From NCBI RefSeq assembly GCF_042652925.1, contig NZ_JBHSHC010000099.1, forward strand, positions 1 to 64,000: DNA of 64,000 bases, written 5' to 3'. Made by a program: the position numbers and the translations under genes. This document shows, one piece after another, positions 1 through 8,758 of this stretch. The stretch comes from Effusibacillus consociatus (GTDB lineage Bacteria > Bacillota > Bacilli > Tumebacillales > Effusibacillaceae). Within the stretch, counting starts at the first letter, position 1. Each line of letters opens with the position of its first letter. Under the pieces are notes generated by a model, which saw only the letters and a program-made list of their open reading frames with translations, did no database searches and was not told where the DNA came from.

Positions 1-62
1 TAAGCTCTCCAGCGCCGATGGTACTTGGGCACGAGCCCTGGGAGAGTAGGTCGTTGCTAGGC
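1..62 (+). rRNA. 5S ribosomal RNA, 3' part
   Basis: The first 62 bases match the 3' half of a Bacilli-type 5S rRNA: the conserved TAAGCTCTCCAGCGCCGATG block followed by the GAGAGTAGG segment and the closing helix strand near GTTGCTAGGC. The 5' half lies outside the window, so an rRNA operon ends here. The 3' end is estimated from the family, not measured. Confidence 0.93.
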
Positions 63-68
63 ACCATA

Positions 69-101
69 AGGCCTGATCTGTTGATCAGGCCTCTTTCATT
101 T
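69..101 (+). terminator. Intrinsic terminator of the rRNA operon
   Basis: A perfect 10-bp stem, AGGCCTGATC (69-78) with GATCAGGCCT (83-92), closes a TGTT loop and is followed by CTTTCATTT. It sits directly after the 5S rRNA end. Confidence 0.9.
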
Positions 102-263
102 ATTGAACGAAAGTCACTCCAATGTGTTTTTGTCTATTCCGTAATCGTACTTCCCTTCGAAACAGAGGAATGGTATACTTCATAGGAAAAACTCAACCAT
201 TCGAAATGAATATTTCGTACATACTAAGATTGACAACATGTGTTTACAATTGGGGGATTGTCG

Positions 264-1139
264 TTGAAACGCAACCGTGATCGTGTCTCTCTAACGAGTT
301 CTTGGGTACGCGATATGATCTTTGTCACAATCGGTGCTTTTCTGACCGCCCTTTCGGTGAACTGGGTTTTTGTTCCGAATCAAATTGTGACGGGCGGTTT
401 GACGGGAATCGGTATCCTCCTGGAATTTGCACTGGGCATACCGATTTCGGCTACTACACTTTTGCTCAACATTCCGCTCTTTGTGGCGGGTTGGAAAATG
501 CTTGGCGGACAGGCCTTCGGTTTTAAAACATTGTACGGTTTCGTAGTATTGGCCGGATTCATACAACTGACCGATTTTTTCCGCACAACCCCTTTAACGG
601 ATGAGCCTTTATTGGCGTGTATTTATGGGGGTGTTTTGCTTGGAGGCGGACTCGGGATTGTATTTCGGGGTCGTGCCACTACAGGCGGAACTGATTTGTT
701 GGCCCGTTTGGTACAGAAGTTAACGGGCGTTTCACCGGGAGTGTTGCTTCTCGTCATTGATGGTTTGATTATCGTGTCTGCAGCTGTCATGTTTAATGTG
801 GAACGCATCCTTTATGCATTGGTCAGTTTGTTTGTGACAGGGAAGACAATCGATTTTATCCAGGAAGGCTTGGCTCGTTCCAAGGTTGCCTATATAATCT
901 CGGCCCATCATGACCAAATTAAAGAAGGAATTCTTCATTCACTTGACCGCGGTGTTACACAGTTGGAAGCGGTGGGAGGCTATACCGGGGAGAACCGAAA
1001 GGTTTTGCTCTGTGTGGTGAACCAATCGGAAGTGTCCAACTTAAAAGATCTTGTCCGCTCTGTCGATTCGGAAGCATTTGTGATCGTGTCGGACGCACAC
1101 GAAGTTTTAGGGAAAGGATTCCTGCTTCCAACCTTATAG
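264..1139 (+). CDS. YitT family membrane protein (DUF161/DUF2179)
   Basis: A membrane protein of about 291 residues with several hydrophobic segments in its first two thirds and a soluble C-terminal DUF2179-type domain. The family marker G-G-x-x-G-I-G (GGLTGIGILL) and the GRATTGGTDLLARL segment are characteristic of the YitT/YqfU group. The molecular function of the family is not established; transport is often assumed. I place the start at TTG 264 because TGGGGGA at 251-257 lies at the right distance, whereas the upstream in-frame GTG at 240 has no ribosome binding site. It stands alone between the rRNA terminator and tkt. A small palindrome, CGAAAT-GAAT-ATTTCG (202-217), lies upstream. Confidence 0.88.
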   Translation: MKRNRDRVSLTSSWVRDMIFVTIGAFLTALSVNWVFVPNQIVTGGLTGIGILLEFALGIPISATTLLLNIPLFVAGWKMLGGQAFGFKTLYGFVVLAGFIQLTDFFRTTPLTDEPLLACIYGGVLLGGGLGIVFRGRATTGGTDLLARLVQKLTGVSPGVLLLVIDGLIIVSAAVMFNVERILYALVSLFVTGKTIDFIQEGLARSKVAYIISAHHDQIKEGILHSLDRGVTQLEAVGGYTGENRKVLLCVVNQSEVSNLKDLVRSVDSEAFVIVSDAHEVLGKGFLLPTL

Positions 1140-1199
1140 TTCAGCATAGACAGGGATTTTGAGAAAAGGATCAGAACAATTTTGAAAGGAGTATTCTGA

Positions 1200-3206
1200 A
1201 TGAATCACAACTCTGTAGAACAACTTGCGATTAATACGATCCGCACACTCTCCATTGATGCGGTCAATAAAGCGAACTCCGGCCATCCCGGAATGCCCAT
1301 GGGCGCCGCACCGATGGCGTACGTTCTCTGGACTCGTTTTATGAAGCATAATCCAACCAATCCTTCCTGGTTTGATCGGGACCGGTTTGTACTGTCAGCG
1401 GGCCACGGTTCCATGCTGCTGTATAGTTTGCTGCATCTTTCCGGGTACGATGTAACGATGGATGATTTGAAAAACTTCCGTCAATGGGGAAGCCGCACTC
1501 CCGGTCATCCTGAGTTTGGGCATACGCCAGGTGTGGAAGCCACTACGGGTCCGTTGGGACAAGGGATCTCGATGGCTGTCGGGATGGCGATGGCTGAGCG
1601 CCACATGGCGGCCGTCTATAATCGTGACGGACATGAAATGATTGATCATTATACATATTCCATTTGCGGCGATGGCGATTTGATGGAAGGTGTGGCAGCG
1701 GAAGCCGCTTCCTTGGCAGGTCATTTGAAACTCGGCCGTCTGATCGTATTGTACGATTCAAATGATATCTCACTCGATGGGGAATTGAATCTCTCGTTTA
1801 GTGAAAGTGTGGAAAAGCGTTTTGAAGCGTATGGCTGGCAGGTGCTTCGTGTTGAGGATGGCAACGATATACAGGCAATTGAACAGGCAATTGCAGAAGC
1901 CCACAAAGATACGGAGCGCCCTACCTTAATTGAAGTACGCACGACGATCGGTTATGGAAGCCCGAATCGTGCCGGCAGTTCGGAAGCGCACGGAAAGCCG
2001 CTTGGCAACGAGGAAGCCCAACTGACGAAAGAAGCATACGCATGGCCGCATGAACCGTTCCACGTTCCGGATGAAGTTCGGGCACATTTTGCCAAAGTGA
2101 AGGAACAGGGTGAACGGGCAGAAGCCGAATGGCGGCAACAATTTGATCAATACAAACGGGAGTTTCCTGAATTGGCTCAGCAGCTGGAGGATGCAATCGG
2201 CAACAAGCTCCCTGCCGGTTGGGAGGAGAGTTTGCCCACCTATACTCCGGACAAGGGGAAGATTGCAACACGGAATGCATCCGGTGATGTGCTGAATGCG
2301 ATTGCCAAAAAGGTTCCTTTCTTCCTAGGAGGATCGGCCGACTTGGCTTCTTCGAACATGACGCTTTTAAAGGGAGAGTCCAATTTCAGTTCACGGGATT
2401 ACAGTGGCCGGAATATTTGGTTTGGAGTGCGGGAACATGCGATGGGAGCCGCCCTGAACGGAATGGCGTTACACGGTGGGGTGAAGGTTTACGGAGGAAC
2501 TTTCTTCGTATTCTCCGATTACCTGCGACCTGCAATGAGGCTGTCTGCGTTGATGAACGTACCCGTGATTTACGTATTGACACATGACAGTATTGCGGTT
2601 GGCGAAGATGGGCCGACTCATGAACCGATTGAACACCTTACTGCACTCCGTGTGATTCCGGGCATGACTGTTTTCCGCCCTGCCGATGCGAATGAAACGG
2701 CTGCGGCCTACCGTTACGCTGTTGCGGAAAGCAAAGGCCCGGTTTCGATGGTGCTGTCCCGCCAAGGGTTGCCGGTTCTCGAAGGAACTCAGGACAATAT
2801 TTATCAAAAAGTGGCACGCGGGGCGTACGTAGTTTCCGAAGCTTCCGCACAGCAGCCGGAAGTTATTTTGATCGCTACCGGTTCGGAAGTCAGCCTGGCC
2901 ATTAAAGCCCAACAGGAATTGGCTGCAAAAGGCGTTGCGGCCCGTGTCGTCAGCATGCCAAGCTGGGAGTTGTTCGAAAAACAGCCTCAGTCCTACAAAG
3001 ATCAAATTTTGCCTCCTAATGTGAAAGCACGTGTGGCAATTGAAATGGGACATCCGATGGGCTGGGAGCGTTATGTCGGCGAGCAAGGTGCCGTACTTGG
3101 CATCGATAAGTTCGGAGCTTCCGCACCTGGTGACAAAGTGATCGAAGAGTACGGATTTACAGTGGCCAACGTTGTGGCTGCGGCAGAAAAAGTGATCAAG
3201 AAATAG
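1200..3206 (+). CDS. tkt: Transketolase
   Basis: Cytoplasmic thiamine-diphosphate enzyme that moves two-carbon ketol units between sugar phosphates in the non-oxidative pentose phosphate pathway. It is 668 residues, full family length. Visible marks are the N-terminal ANSGHPGMPMGAAPM segment, the TPP-binding motif beginning GDGDLMEG and ending in YDSN, the central pyrimidine-binding domain with FGVREHAMG, and a C-terminal transketolase domain with GSEVSLA. ATG at 1200 follows GAAAGGAG. The gene lies 60 bp after yitT, with no clear terminator between them. Confidence 0.97.
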   Translation: MNHNSVEQLAINTIRTLSIDAVNKANSGHPGMPMGAAPMAYVLWTRFMKHNPTNPSWFDRDRFVLSAGHGSMLLYSLLHLSGYDVTMDDLKNFRQWGSRTPGHPEFGHTPGVEATTGPLGQGISMAVGMAMAERHMAAVYNRDGHEMIDHYTYSICGDGDLMEGVAAEAASLAGHLKLGRLIVLYDSNDISLDGELNLSFSESVEKRFEAYGWQVLRVEDGNDIQAIEQAIAEAHKDTERPTLIEVRTTIGYGSPNRAGSSEAHGKPLGNEEAQLTKEAYAWPHEPFHVPDEVRAHFAKVKEQGERAEAEWRQQFDQYKREFPELAQQLEDAIGNKLPAGWEESLPTYTPDKGKIATRNASGDVLNAIAKKVPFFLGGSADLASSNMTLLKGESNFSSRDYSGRNIWFGVREHAMGAALNGMALHGGVKVYGGTFFVFSDYLRPAMRLSALMNVPVIYVLTHDSIAVGEDGPTHEPIEHLTALRVIPGMTVFRPADANETAAAYRYAVAESKGPVSMVLSRQGLPVLEGTQDNIYQKVARGAYVVSEASAQQPEVILIATGSEVSLAIKAQQELAAKGVAARVVSMPSWELFEKQPQSYKDQILPPNVKARVAIEMGHPMGWERYVGEQGAVLGIDKFGASAPGDKVIEEYGFTVANVVAAAEKVIKK

Positions 3207-3225
3207 TTTTCACAAAACTGTCAAC

Positions 3226-3271
3226 ACCTCCTTGCCCCAATGATGTTAGGATTGGAACGAGGAGGTTTTTT
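3226..3271 (+). terminator. Nested hairpin with T-run, overlapping the next gene's ribosome binding site
   Basis: ACCTCC (3226-3231) pairs with GGAGGT (3261-3266), and inside it CCAAT (3237-3241) pairs with ATTGG (3251-3255). A run of six T follows. The right arm is the Shine-Dalgarno sequence AGGAGG of the cupredoxin gene at 3274. The structure could end tkt transcription, or mask that ribosome binding site, or both. The stems are short, so confidence is low. Confidence 0.4.
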
Positions 3272-3273
3272 CT

Positions 3274-3657
3274 ATGACCAGATCTGCGAAATTGTTTGTG
3301 ATAGCTGCTGCTTCTCTTGGAATCTTAGCCGGATGCGGCGGAGGGGAGTCTGCCTCAACTTCCAATCCCGTGATGACAGGGAACCCGCAAGAAGTGAAGA
3401 TTGCAGGCTCGAACTATAAGTTTGAAGTGACCCAGGGTGAACTGAAAGCGGGGCAACCGGTGAAACTGACGCTTGAGGGGAAAGCAGGCGTCCATGGATA
3501 CAAAATTACCGATTCCTCCATTAACGAAACCGTAAAAAGCGATGAAGTCAAAACGGTGACCTGGACTCCCGAAAAATCGGGCGAGTACTTTGTTGTGTGC
3601 TCAGTTCCGTGCGGTTCAGGCCACAGCAGCATGCAAGCGAAGATTGTCGTAAAGTAA
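3274..3657 (+). CDS. Lipoprotein with a CuA-type cupredoxin domain
   Basis: A secreted lipoprotein of 127 residues. The signal peptide ends in the lipobox L-A-G-C with the lipidated cysteine at residue 21, followed by a Gly/Ser linker. The remainder is one cupredoxin domain. The end carries C-x3-C-x3-H-x2-M (C109, C113, H117, M120) and an upstream H74. This is the ligand set of the binuclear CuA centre of cytochrome c oxidase subunit II, but no transmembrane hairpin of subunit II is present. Likely role: an outer-face electron carrier or a copper chaperone/assembly factor for oxidases; which one is inference. The neighbouring cytochrome c lipoprotein (3847) supports an electron-transport role. 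The AGGAGG site is 8 nt before the ATG. Confidence 0.85.
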   Translation: MTRSAKLFVIAAASLGILAGCGGGESASTSNPVMTGNPQEVKIAGSNYKFEVTQGELKAGQPVKLTLEGKAGVHGYKITDSSINETVKSDEVKTVTWTPEKSGEYFVVCSVPCGSGHSSMQAKIVVK

Positions 3658-3846
3658 CGGTGCAGCCATTGCACCGATCTATGAGAACGACCATTGTGGT
3701 AAAAATAATCCCTTCTGCGCCCACTGCCTGCACCTTCGATTGATTTTGGAATTGAGGGTTTTTTTGTTTTCATTTCTTTGCATAATGAATAGAGGGGATC
3801 AACCGGACAATGCGAATGGATCAATGCGATTTGGAGGCAGCGGATC

Positions 3847-4164
3847 ATGAATCGAAAATTCACTATGTCGGTTGCACTAGGTGTGGCCTTGATTGCAACT
3901 GGGTGCGCGACCAAAGATAAGCAGGAAGGACAGCCCGCCGTTTCGGATATTCCTGCCGCTTATAGAAAAAACTGTTCCGCTTGTCATGGAAGCTCGCTGG
4001 AAGGGAGAAGCGGCCCTAATCTCACCAAAGTGGGAGGCAAGCTGCCGCAGGAACAAATAAAATTGATGATTGAAAAAGGCGGACGTGGGATGCCACCGTT
4101 CAAGGACGTTCTTACAGCGGAAGAGATAAACGAAATAAGCAACTGGCTGGCCGCTAAAAAATAA
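3847..4164 (+). CDS. cccB: Membrane-anchored cytochrome c (c551 type)
   Basis: A small lipoprotein c-type cytochrome of 105 residues. The signal peptide ends in I-A-T-G-C (lipidated C20). The heme site is C-S-A-C-H (C43, C46, H47), and the distal ligand is very probably M82 in GRGMPPF. Size, lipobox and fold resemble Bacillus CccB (cytochrome c551), which shuttles electrons on the outer face of the membrane to terminal oxidases. The ATG follows GGAGG at about 9 nt. The gene stands alone between the CuA lipoprotein and a strong terminator. The cccB assignment rests on architecture; another small c551 type is possible. Confidence 0.85.
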   Translation: MNRKFTMSVALGVALIATGCATKDKQEGQPAVSDIPAAYRKNCSACHGSSLEGRSGPNLTKVGGKLPQEQIKLMIEKGGRGMPPFKDVLTAEEINEISNWLAAKK

Positions 4165-4182
4165 TCTGCGGATTCCAACCAT

Positions 4183-4216
4183 ACCCGTTTCCTATAGTCG
4201 GAAGCGGGTTATTTTT
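4183..4216 (+). terminator. Intrinsic terminator after the cytochrome gene
   Basis: ACCCGTTTCC (4183-4192) pairs with GGAAGCGGGT (4200-4209) with one G·T pair and a 7-nt loop, followed by TATTTTT. It separates the cytochrome gene from the arginine operon. Confidence 0.85.
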
Positions 4217-4232
4217 ACGTTTCTAAATGGTG

Positions 4233-4261
4233 TTGAAAAAATATACATATATATGTATAAT
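4233..4261 (+). promoter_or_regulatory. Sigma-A promoter of argCJBD with an ArgR/AhrC operator
   Basis: TTGAAA (4233-4238) and TATAAT (4256-4261) are separated by exactly 17 bp. The spacer and -10 region contain a perfect 18-bp palindrome, TATACATATATATGTATA (4242-4259), which fits the ARG box consensus (T-N-T-G-N-A-T-W4-A-T-N-C-A-N-A) except for G4 to A and C15 to T. Bound repressor would cover the -10 region. Two direct copies of TTCATATCG, 11 bp apart (4264-4272 and 4275-4283), lie just downstream. Arginine-dependent repression is the expected behaviour. Confidence 0.8.
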
Positions 4262-4305
4262 CATTCATATCGTTTTCATATCGTGATTTATGGGGGAATC
4301 TAAAG

Positions 4306-5343
4306 ATGATTCGTGCTGCTGTTGTGGGAGCATCAGGATATACAGGCATTGAACTGCTGCGATTGCTGCAACGTCATCCTCAAGTCCAGGTGACATGCAT
4401 GACGGGTGATTCGTCAGCAGGAAAAGACATACAATCGATCTATCCTCATCTTCAGGGGTTTTATGGCAATAGAATCGAAACGGTCGATCCGGATGCGATT
4501 GCGGAACAGGCCGATGTGGCATTTATCGCACTTCCCAGCGGACACGCGGGAGGGATTGTGCCCGGACTCTTAAAAAATGGCCTGCGCGTCATTGATCTCG
4601 GCGGGGACTTGCGGCTGCCTGCTGACCTCTATGAGACTTGGTACGGGAAAAAACCTGTTCCGGCAGAGGTTCAGAATGAGGCTGTTTACGGTCTGTCCGA
4701 ATGGTACCGCGAGGAAATCAAAGAGGCAAAGCTGATTGCGAATCCGGGATGTTTTCCGACTGCGACGCTTCTCGCCTTACTGCCTTTAATTCAAGCGGCA
4801 GCAGTCGAAAAGGATTCGATCATTGTCGATGCCAAATCGGGTGTCTCGGGAGCAGGGAGGACTGCTTCGCTGGGATCCCTTTTTGCGGAAGTGAACGAAA
4901 ACTTCAAAGCTTATCGGGTGAATCAGCATCAGCATACGCCGGAGATTGAAATGCAGTTATCCCGTATTGCAGGGGAAAAGGTAATCATGACGTTTACGCC
5001 TCACCTTGTGCCTATGAACCGGGGGATTCTTGCAACATGCTATGCAAAAGTCAAAGCGGGTTGGACACAATCGAAGCTGTTTGATCTCTATCGCAGCACC
5101 TATGAAGGGAAACCGTTTGTTCGCATTCGCCCTGAAGGGAATTACCCGCAAACGAAGGAAGTAGCCGGTTCAAACCTGTGCGACATCGGATTGTCGCTTG
5201 ACCATCGTACAGGTCGGCTGACTGTGTTATCAGCGATCGACAACCTGGTGAAAGGTGCCTCCGGGCAGGCGATCCAGAATTTGAACATTATGATGGGATT
5301 CGAGGAAACGAGCGGCTTGACAGCTGTGCCATTATACCCGTAA
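4306..5343 (+). CDS. argC: N-acetyl-gamma-glutamyl-phosphate reductase
   Basis: Third step of arginine synthesis: NADPH-dependent reduction of N-acetylglutamyl phosphate to the semialdehyde. It has 345 residues, normal length. The N-terminal Rossmann motif is VGASGYTGIELLRLL; the catalytic cysteine is C149 in NPGCFPTA, and the FTPHLVPMNRGI segment carries the conserved histidine. It is the first gene of argC-argJ-argB-argD. The ATG follows GGGGGA at about 9 nt. Expression is controlled by the promoter and ARG box at 4233-4261. Confidence 0.97.
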   Translation: MIRAAVVGASGYTGIELLRLLQRHPQVQVTCMTGDSSAGKDIQSIYPHLQGFYGNRIETVDPDAIAEQADVAFIALPSGHAGGIVPGLLKNGLRVIDLGGDLRLPADLYETWYGKKPVPAEVQNEAVYGLSEWYREEIKEAKLIANPGCFPTATLLALLPLIQAAAVEKDSIIVDAKSGVSGAGRTASLGSLFAEVNENFKAYRVNQHQHTPEIEMQLSRIAGEKVIMTFTPHLVPMNRGILATCYAKVKAGWTQSKLFDLYRSTYEGKPFVRIRPEGNYPQTKEVAGSNLCDIGLSLDHRTGRLTVLSAIDNLVKGASGQAIQNLNIMMGFEETSGLTAVPLYP

Positions 5344-5355
5344 GGGGGATGAAAC

Positions 5356-6591
5356 ATGTTAAAGACAGAGAAAAAAATTCAGGTAGTTGAAAACGGGGGA
5401 GTTACTGCCCCGAAAGGGTATAAGGCAGCGGGGGTACCTGCCGGCATCAAGAACGGAAAGAAAGAGAAAAAGGATGTAGCGGTTCTCGTTTCTGAAGTTC
5501 CGGCGGCGGCGGCAGGCGTGTATACCACGAATGCTGTTCAAGCGGCCCCTCTTTTGGTGACGAAAGCTTCTTTGGAAAAAACGGGACTTCTGCAAGCAGT
5601 AGTTGTCAATTCCGGGAACGCCAATGCCTGTACGGGCGAACAAGGGATTAAAGACGCGGAAGAAATGCAAGAGTTGACAGCAAAAGTGTTTCAAATTGAC
5701 AAAGAGCTTGTGGGCGTGGCCTCGACAGGTGTCATCGGAGTATTGCTTCCGATGGACCGGATTTCCGAGGGGATTGCGGAAGCAAGCCGTAAAGTGAGCG
5801 GTGACGGCGGAGTCGATTTTGCCCGGGCGATTATGACCACCGACCTTGTGAAAAAAGAAGTTGCCGTACAGGTTGAAATTGAGGGCAAGGTCGTCACGAT
5901 TGGTGGAGCAGGTAAAGGGTCCGGCATGATTCATCCGAATATGGCGACGATGCTGGGCTTTATTACAACCGATGCTGCGATTGAACAAGCAGCTTTGCAA
6001 GCCGCACTTCGCCAGATCACGAACCGCACATTTAACCGGATTACCGTTGACGGTGATACCAGCACGAATGATATGGTGCTAGTTCTTGCAAATGGTCAAG
6101 CCGGGAATGATACTCTCAATCCGGGTCATGAAGAATGGCCGCTTTTTGTCGAAGCGCTGGAGTATGTTGCGCTGCATTTGGCCAAGGCGATTGCCCGTGA
6201 CGGAGAAGGAGCTACGAGGCTGATCGTGGCGGAAGTCTGCGGTGCCCGTTCGGAAGAGGATGCGGAAAAAGTGGCTAAGACAATCGTCGGATCCAGCCTG
6301 GTGAAAACGGCAGTGTTTGGCGCTGATGCGAACTGGGGCCGGTTGATGATGGCAGTCGGGCGTTCCGGAGCGGAAGTCGATCCCAACCGTGTGGACATTT
6401 GGATCGGTTCGATCCAAGTGGCAGCAAACGGCATGGGAATGGAATATGACGAAGCGGAGGCGACGTTGGAACTGCAGAAAGATCCGGTTGTATTTAAAGT
6501 GAATCTGAATGTCGGGCACGCGGATGCGACCGCATATGGATGCGATCTTACTTACGAATATGTGAAGATCAATGGAAGCTACCGGACATAA
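5356..6591 (+). CDS. argJ: Bifunctional glutamate N-acetyltransferase / amino-acid N-acetyltransferase
   Basis: Transfers the acetyl group from N-acetylornithine to glutamate, closing the acetyl cycle of arginine synthesis; many Bacilli ArgJ enzymes also make N-acetylglutamate from acetyl-CoA. It has 411 residues. The self-cleavage motif ATML is present with T198 as the expected new N-terminal nucleophile, preceded by the conserved KGSGMIHPNM segment. It begins 12 bp after argC with AAGGGGGA as ribosome binding site. Whether it is truly bifunctional cannot be read from sequence. A separate N-acetylglutamate-synthase-like gene at 12109 suggests some redundancy. Confidence 0.96.
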   Translation: MLKTEKKIQVVENGGVTAPKGYKAAGVPAGIKNGKKEKKDVAVLVSEVPAAAAGVYTTNAVQAAPLLVTKASLEKTGLLQAVVVNSGNANACTGEQGIKDAEEMQELTAKVFQIDKELVGVASTGVIGVLLPMDRISEGIAEASRKVSGDGGVDFARAIMTTDLVKKEVAVQVEIEGKVVTIGGAGKGSGMIHPNMATMLGFITTDAAIEQAALQAALRQITNRTFNRITVDGDTSTNDMVLVLANGQAGNDTLNPGHEEWPLFVEALEYVALHLAKAIARDGEGATRLIVAEVCGARSEEDAEKVAKTIVGSSLVKTAVFGADANWGRLMMAVGRSGAEVDPNRVDIWIGSIQVAANGMGMEYDEAEATLELQKDPVVFKVNLNVGHADATAYGCDLTYEYVKINGSYRT

Positions 6592-6630
6592 CAACTTCTA
6601 TCCCGATACAGGGATTGGGGAGGCGGAGGA

Positions 6631-7488
6631 ATGACAGAGTTTACGGCGAAGGCTTCGGTACTGATTGAAGCTTTACCTTATATCCAGCGGTTTGCTGGCA
6701 AGACGATGGTAATCAAATACGGTGGATCTGCGATGGGCGGCCCATTTGAACAGGTGATTCTCGACATTATCTGGCTGAAACAGGCGGGCATTCGTCCGGT
6801 TGTGGTACATGGGGGCGGCAAAGAGATCACAGGGCTCTTAAACCGTTTGCAGATCGAATCCCAATTCGTTGACGGACTTCGGGTGACGGATGCGGAGACG
6901 ATGAATGTTGCGGAGATGGTTTTAGGGGGCAGTATCAACAAACGGATTGCAGCGACTTTTTATAAAAACGGGGTGGCGGCAGTCGGATTAACCGGTGTGG
7001 ACGGCGGTTTGCTGAAGGTACGGCAAAAGCGGGAAGAACTTGGACTTGTCGGTGAGGTGGTCAGCGTTAACAGTTCCTTCCTTACTCAGTTACTTGACGC
7101 AGGGGTGGTACCGATCATCGCTCCGATTGGGGTAGATGAGAACGGCGTCCGCTACAACGTGAATGCCGACTCGGCTGCAGGGGCAATTGCCGGTGCACTC
7201 CATGCGGAAAAATTGGTTTTGCTGACCGATGTGCCCGGTATTTTACGTAATACTCCGAATGGTAAACAAGTTCTGAACCAAATTACACCCGAGGGGATTC
7301 AATTGCTGATTGAAGAAGGGCAAATAACGGGCGGAATGGTTCCAAAAGTGGAGGCTTGTTTGCAAGCGCTGGCAGCGGGTGCCAAACATGTTCACATTTT
7401 GAACGGGGAAGAACCGCACGCACTGCTGCTCGAAGTATTCACCGATCAAGGGATCGGCACTATGGTAATCGGGGAGGAGACCGCATGA
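6631..7488 (+). CDS. argB: Acetylglutamate kinase
   Basis: Phosphorylates N-acetylglutamate with ATP, the second step of arginine synthesis. It has 285 residues of the amino-acid kinase family. The nucleotide-binding KYGGSAM segment lies near residue 29, the glycine-rich VVHGGGKEIT near residue 60, and the substrate region NVNADSAAGAIAGAL further on. ATG at 6631 follows a long purine tract (GGGGAGGCGGAGGA). Its stop overlaps the argD start in ATGA, which indicates translational coupling. Confidence 0.97.
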   Translation: MTEFTAKASVLIEALPYIQRFAGKTMVIKYGGSAMGGPFEQVILDIIWLKQAGIRPVVVHGGGKEITGLLNRLQIESQFVDGLRVTDAETMNVAEMVLGGSINKRIAATFYKNGVAAVGLTGVDGGLLKVRQKREELGLVGEVVSVNSSFLTQLLDAGVVPIIAPIGVDENGVRYNVNADSAAGAIAGALHAEKLVLLTDVPGILRNTPNGKQVLNQITPEGIQLLIEEGQITGGMVPKVEACLQALAAGAKHVHILNGEEPHALLLEVFTDQGIGTMVIGEETA

Positions 7489-8660
7489 CCAACCATGTGA
7501 TGCAAACGTATGGACGCTGGCCTGTTTCGATGGCAAAAGGGGAAGGCATTTGGCTGTACGATTCGGAAGGGAACAAGTATCTCGATTTTACCGCCGGCAT
7601 CGCGGTGACGGCCCTTGGTCATGCACATCCGGAGATTGCAAAAGTAATTGCGGAACAAGCAGCCACACTTCTGCACTGTTCCAACCTTTATCACATTCCG
7701 AATCAGATCGAATTGGCTGCAAAATTGGTGGAGTTATCCTGTTTCGATAAAGTATTCTTCTCCAACTCGGGAGCGGAAGCGATTGAAGGGGCCATTAAGA
7801 TGGCTCGCCGCTGGGCATACGAGAACTACGGTCCTGAAAAACATGAGGTCATTACGTTTGAACATTCCTTCCATGGCCGAACTTTAGGTGCATTAACGGC
7901 TACCTGCCAGGCAAAATACCAAGAGGGATTCGGACCGCTCGTTCCGGGGTTCCATTATGCTAATCCCGGAAATATCGAATCGGTTAAGTCTTTGATCTCG
8001 GAAAAAACTTGTGCAATTCTGTTAGAGCCGGTGCAAGGAGAAGGCGGAGTCCGTCCCTTTAGTAAGGCATTCCTGCAGGAACTGCGGGCACTTTGTGATG
8101 AGAACGGCTTTTTGCTCATTCTGGATGAAGTACAGACCGGCGTCGGGCGTACAGGTACATTTTTCGCATACGAGCAGTTTGGAATTGAACCCGATATTCT
8201 TGCATTGGCGAAAGGTTTGGCGAATGGGGTTCCGATTGGTGCGGTACTGGCCAAACAACATGTTGCGGATGTAATGGTGCCGGGTACTCATGCGAGCACG
8301 TTTGGCGGAAATCCGCTGGCGACGGCTGCGGGTCTTGCAACCGTAAACCTCTTACTGCAAGAGGGGATTATGGACAACGTAAGAGAGATGGGTGGTTATC
8401 TCGTCGGCAAGCTGCAGCAGTTGGTCGACAAACACCCGGTAGCGCAGGAAGTAAGGGGGATGGGATTGTTGGTCGGCTTGTCACTGGATCGTCCGGCGGG
8501 CGATGTGATAAAAGCATGTATGGAAAAGAAATTGCTGCTTACTGTTGCCGGGGGGAACGCGGTGAGATTTACACCCCCTCTGATCGTAACGAAAGAGCAG
8601 ATTGACCAAGCGGTTTCCATTCTCGATGAGACTCTGGCTGAACTGTACCAAACTGTTTAA
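7485..8660 (+). CDS. argD: Acetylornithine aminotransferase
   Basis: PLP-dependent class III aminotransferase that converts N-acetylglutamate semialdehyde to N-acetylornithine. It has 391 residues from ATG 7485, which overlaps the argB stop by 4 bp (ATGA) and has GGGGAGGA upstream; the open frame extends further 5' but without a ribosome binding site. The PLP lysine is K243 (LALAKGLANG), and D214 lies in ILDEVQTGVGRTG. Last gene of the argCJBD operon; a strong terminator follows. Confidence 0.97.
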   Translation: MTNHVMQTYGRWPVSMAKGEGIWLYDSEGNKYLDFTAGIAVTALGHAHPEIAKVIAEQAATLLHCSNLYHIPNQIELAAKLVELSCFDKVFFSNSGAEAIEGAIKMARRWAYENYGPEKHEVITFEHSFHGRTLGALTATCQAKYQEGFGPLVPGFHYANPGNIESVKSLISEKTCAILLEPVQGEGGVRPFSKAFLQELRALCDENGFLLILDEVQTGVGRTGTFFAYEQFGIEPDILALAKGLANGVPIGAVLAKQHVADVMVPGTHASTFGGNPLATAAGLATVNLLLQEGIMDNVREMGGYLVGKLQQLVDKHPVAQEVRGMGLLVGLSLDRPAGDVIKACMEKKLLLTVAGGNAVRFTPPLIVTKEQIDQAVSILDETLAELYQTV

Positions 8661-8673
8661 CAGTAGGGATTAG

Positions 8674-8716
8674 AAAGTGGCACACTTTGCAGAAGCGAAG
8701 TGGCCACTTTTTCTTT
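8674..8716 (+). terminator. Long intrinsic terminator after argD
   Basis: AAAGTGGC (8674-8681) pairs with GCCACTTT (8703-8710), and inside it CACTTTGC pairs with GCGAAGTG around an AGAA loop, with a single A bulge. T-rich TTTTCTTT follows. It ends the argCJBD transcript. Confidence 0.9.
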
Positions 8717-8758
8717 GGTCAGAGTTACGCTCCGGATCGACGCGTTATTTGCATAAAC

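Noticed and set aside
3658..3676. Hairpin CGGTGCA-GCCAT-TGCACCG as terminator of the cupredoxin gene
   Set aside because: The stem is real, but no T-run follows within the usual distance; kept only as a possible mRNA 3' structure.
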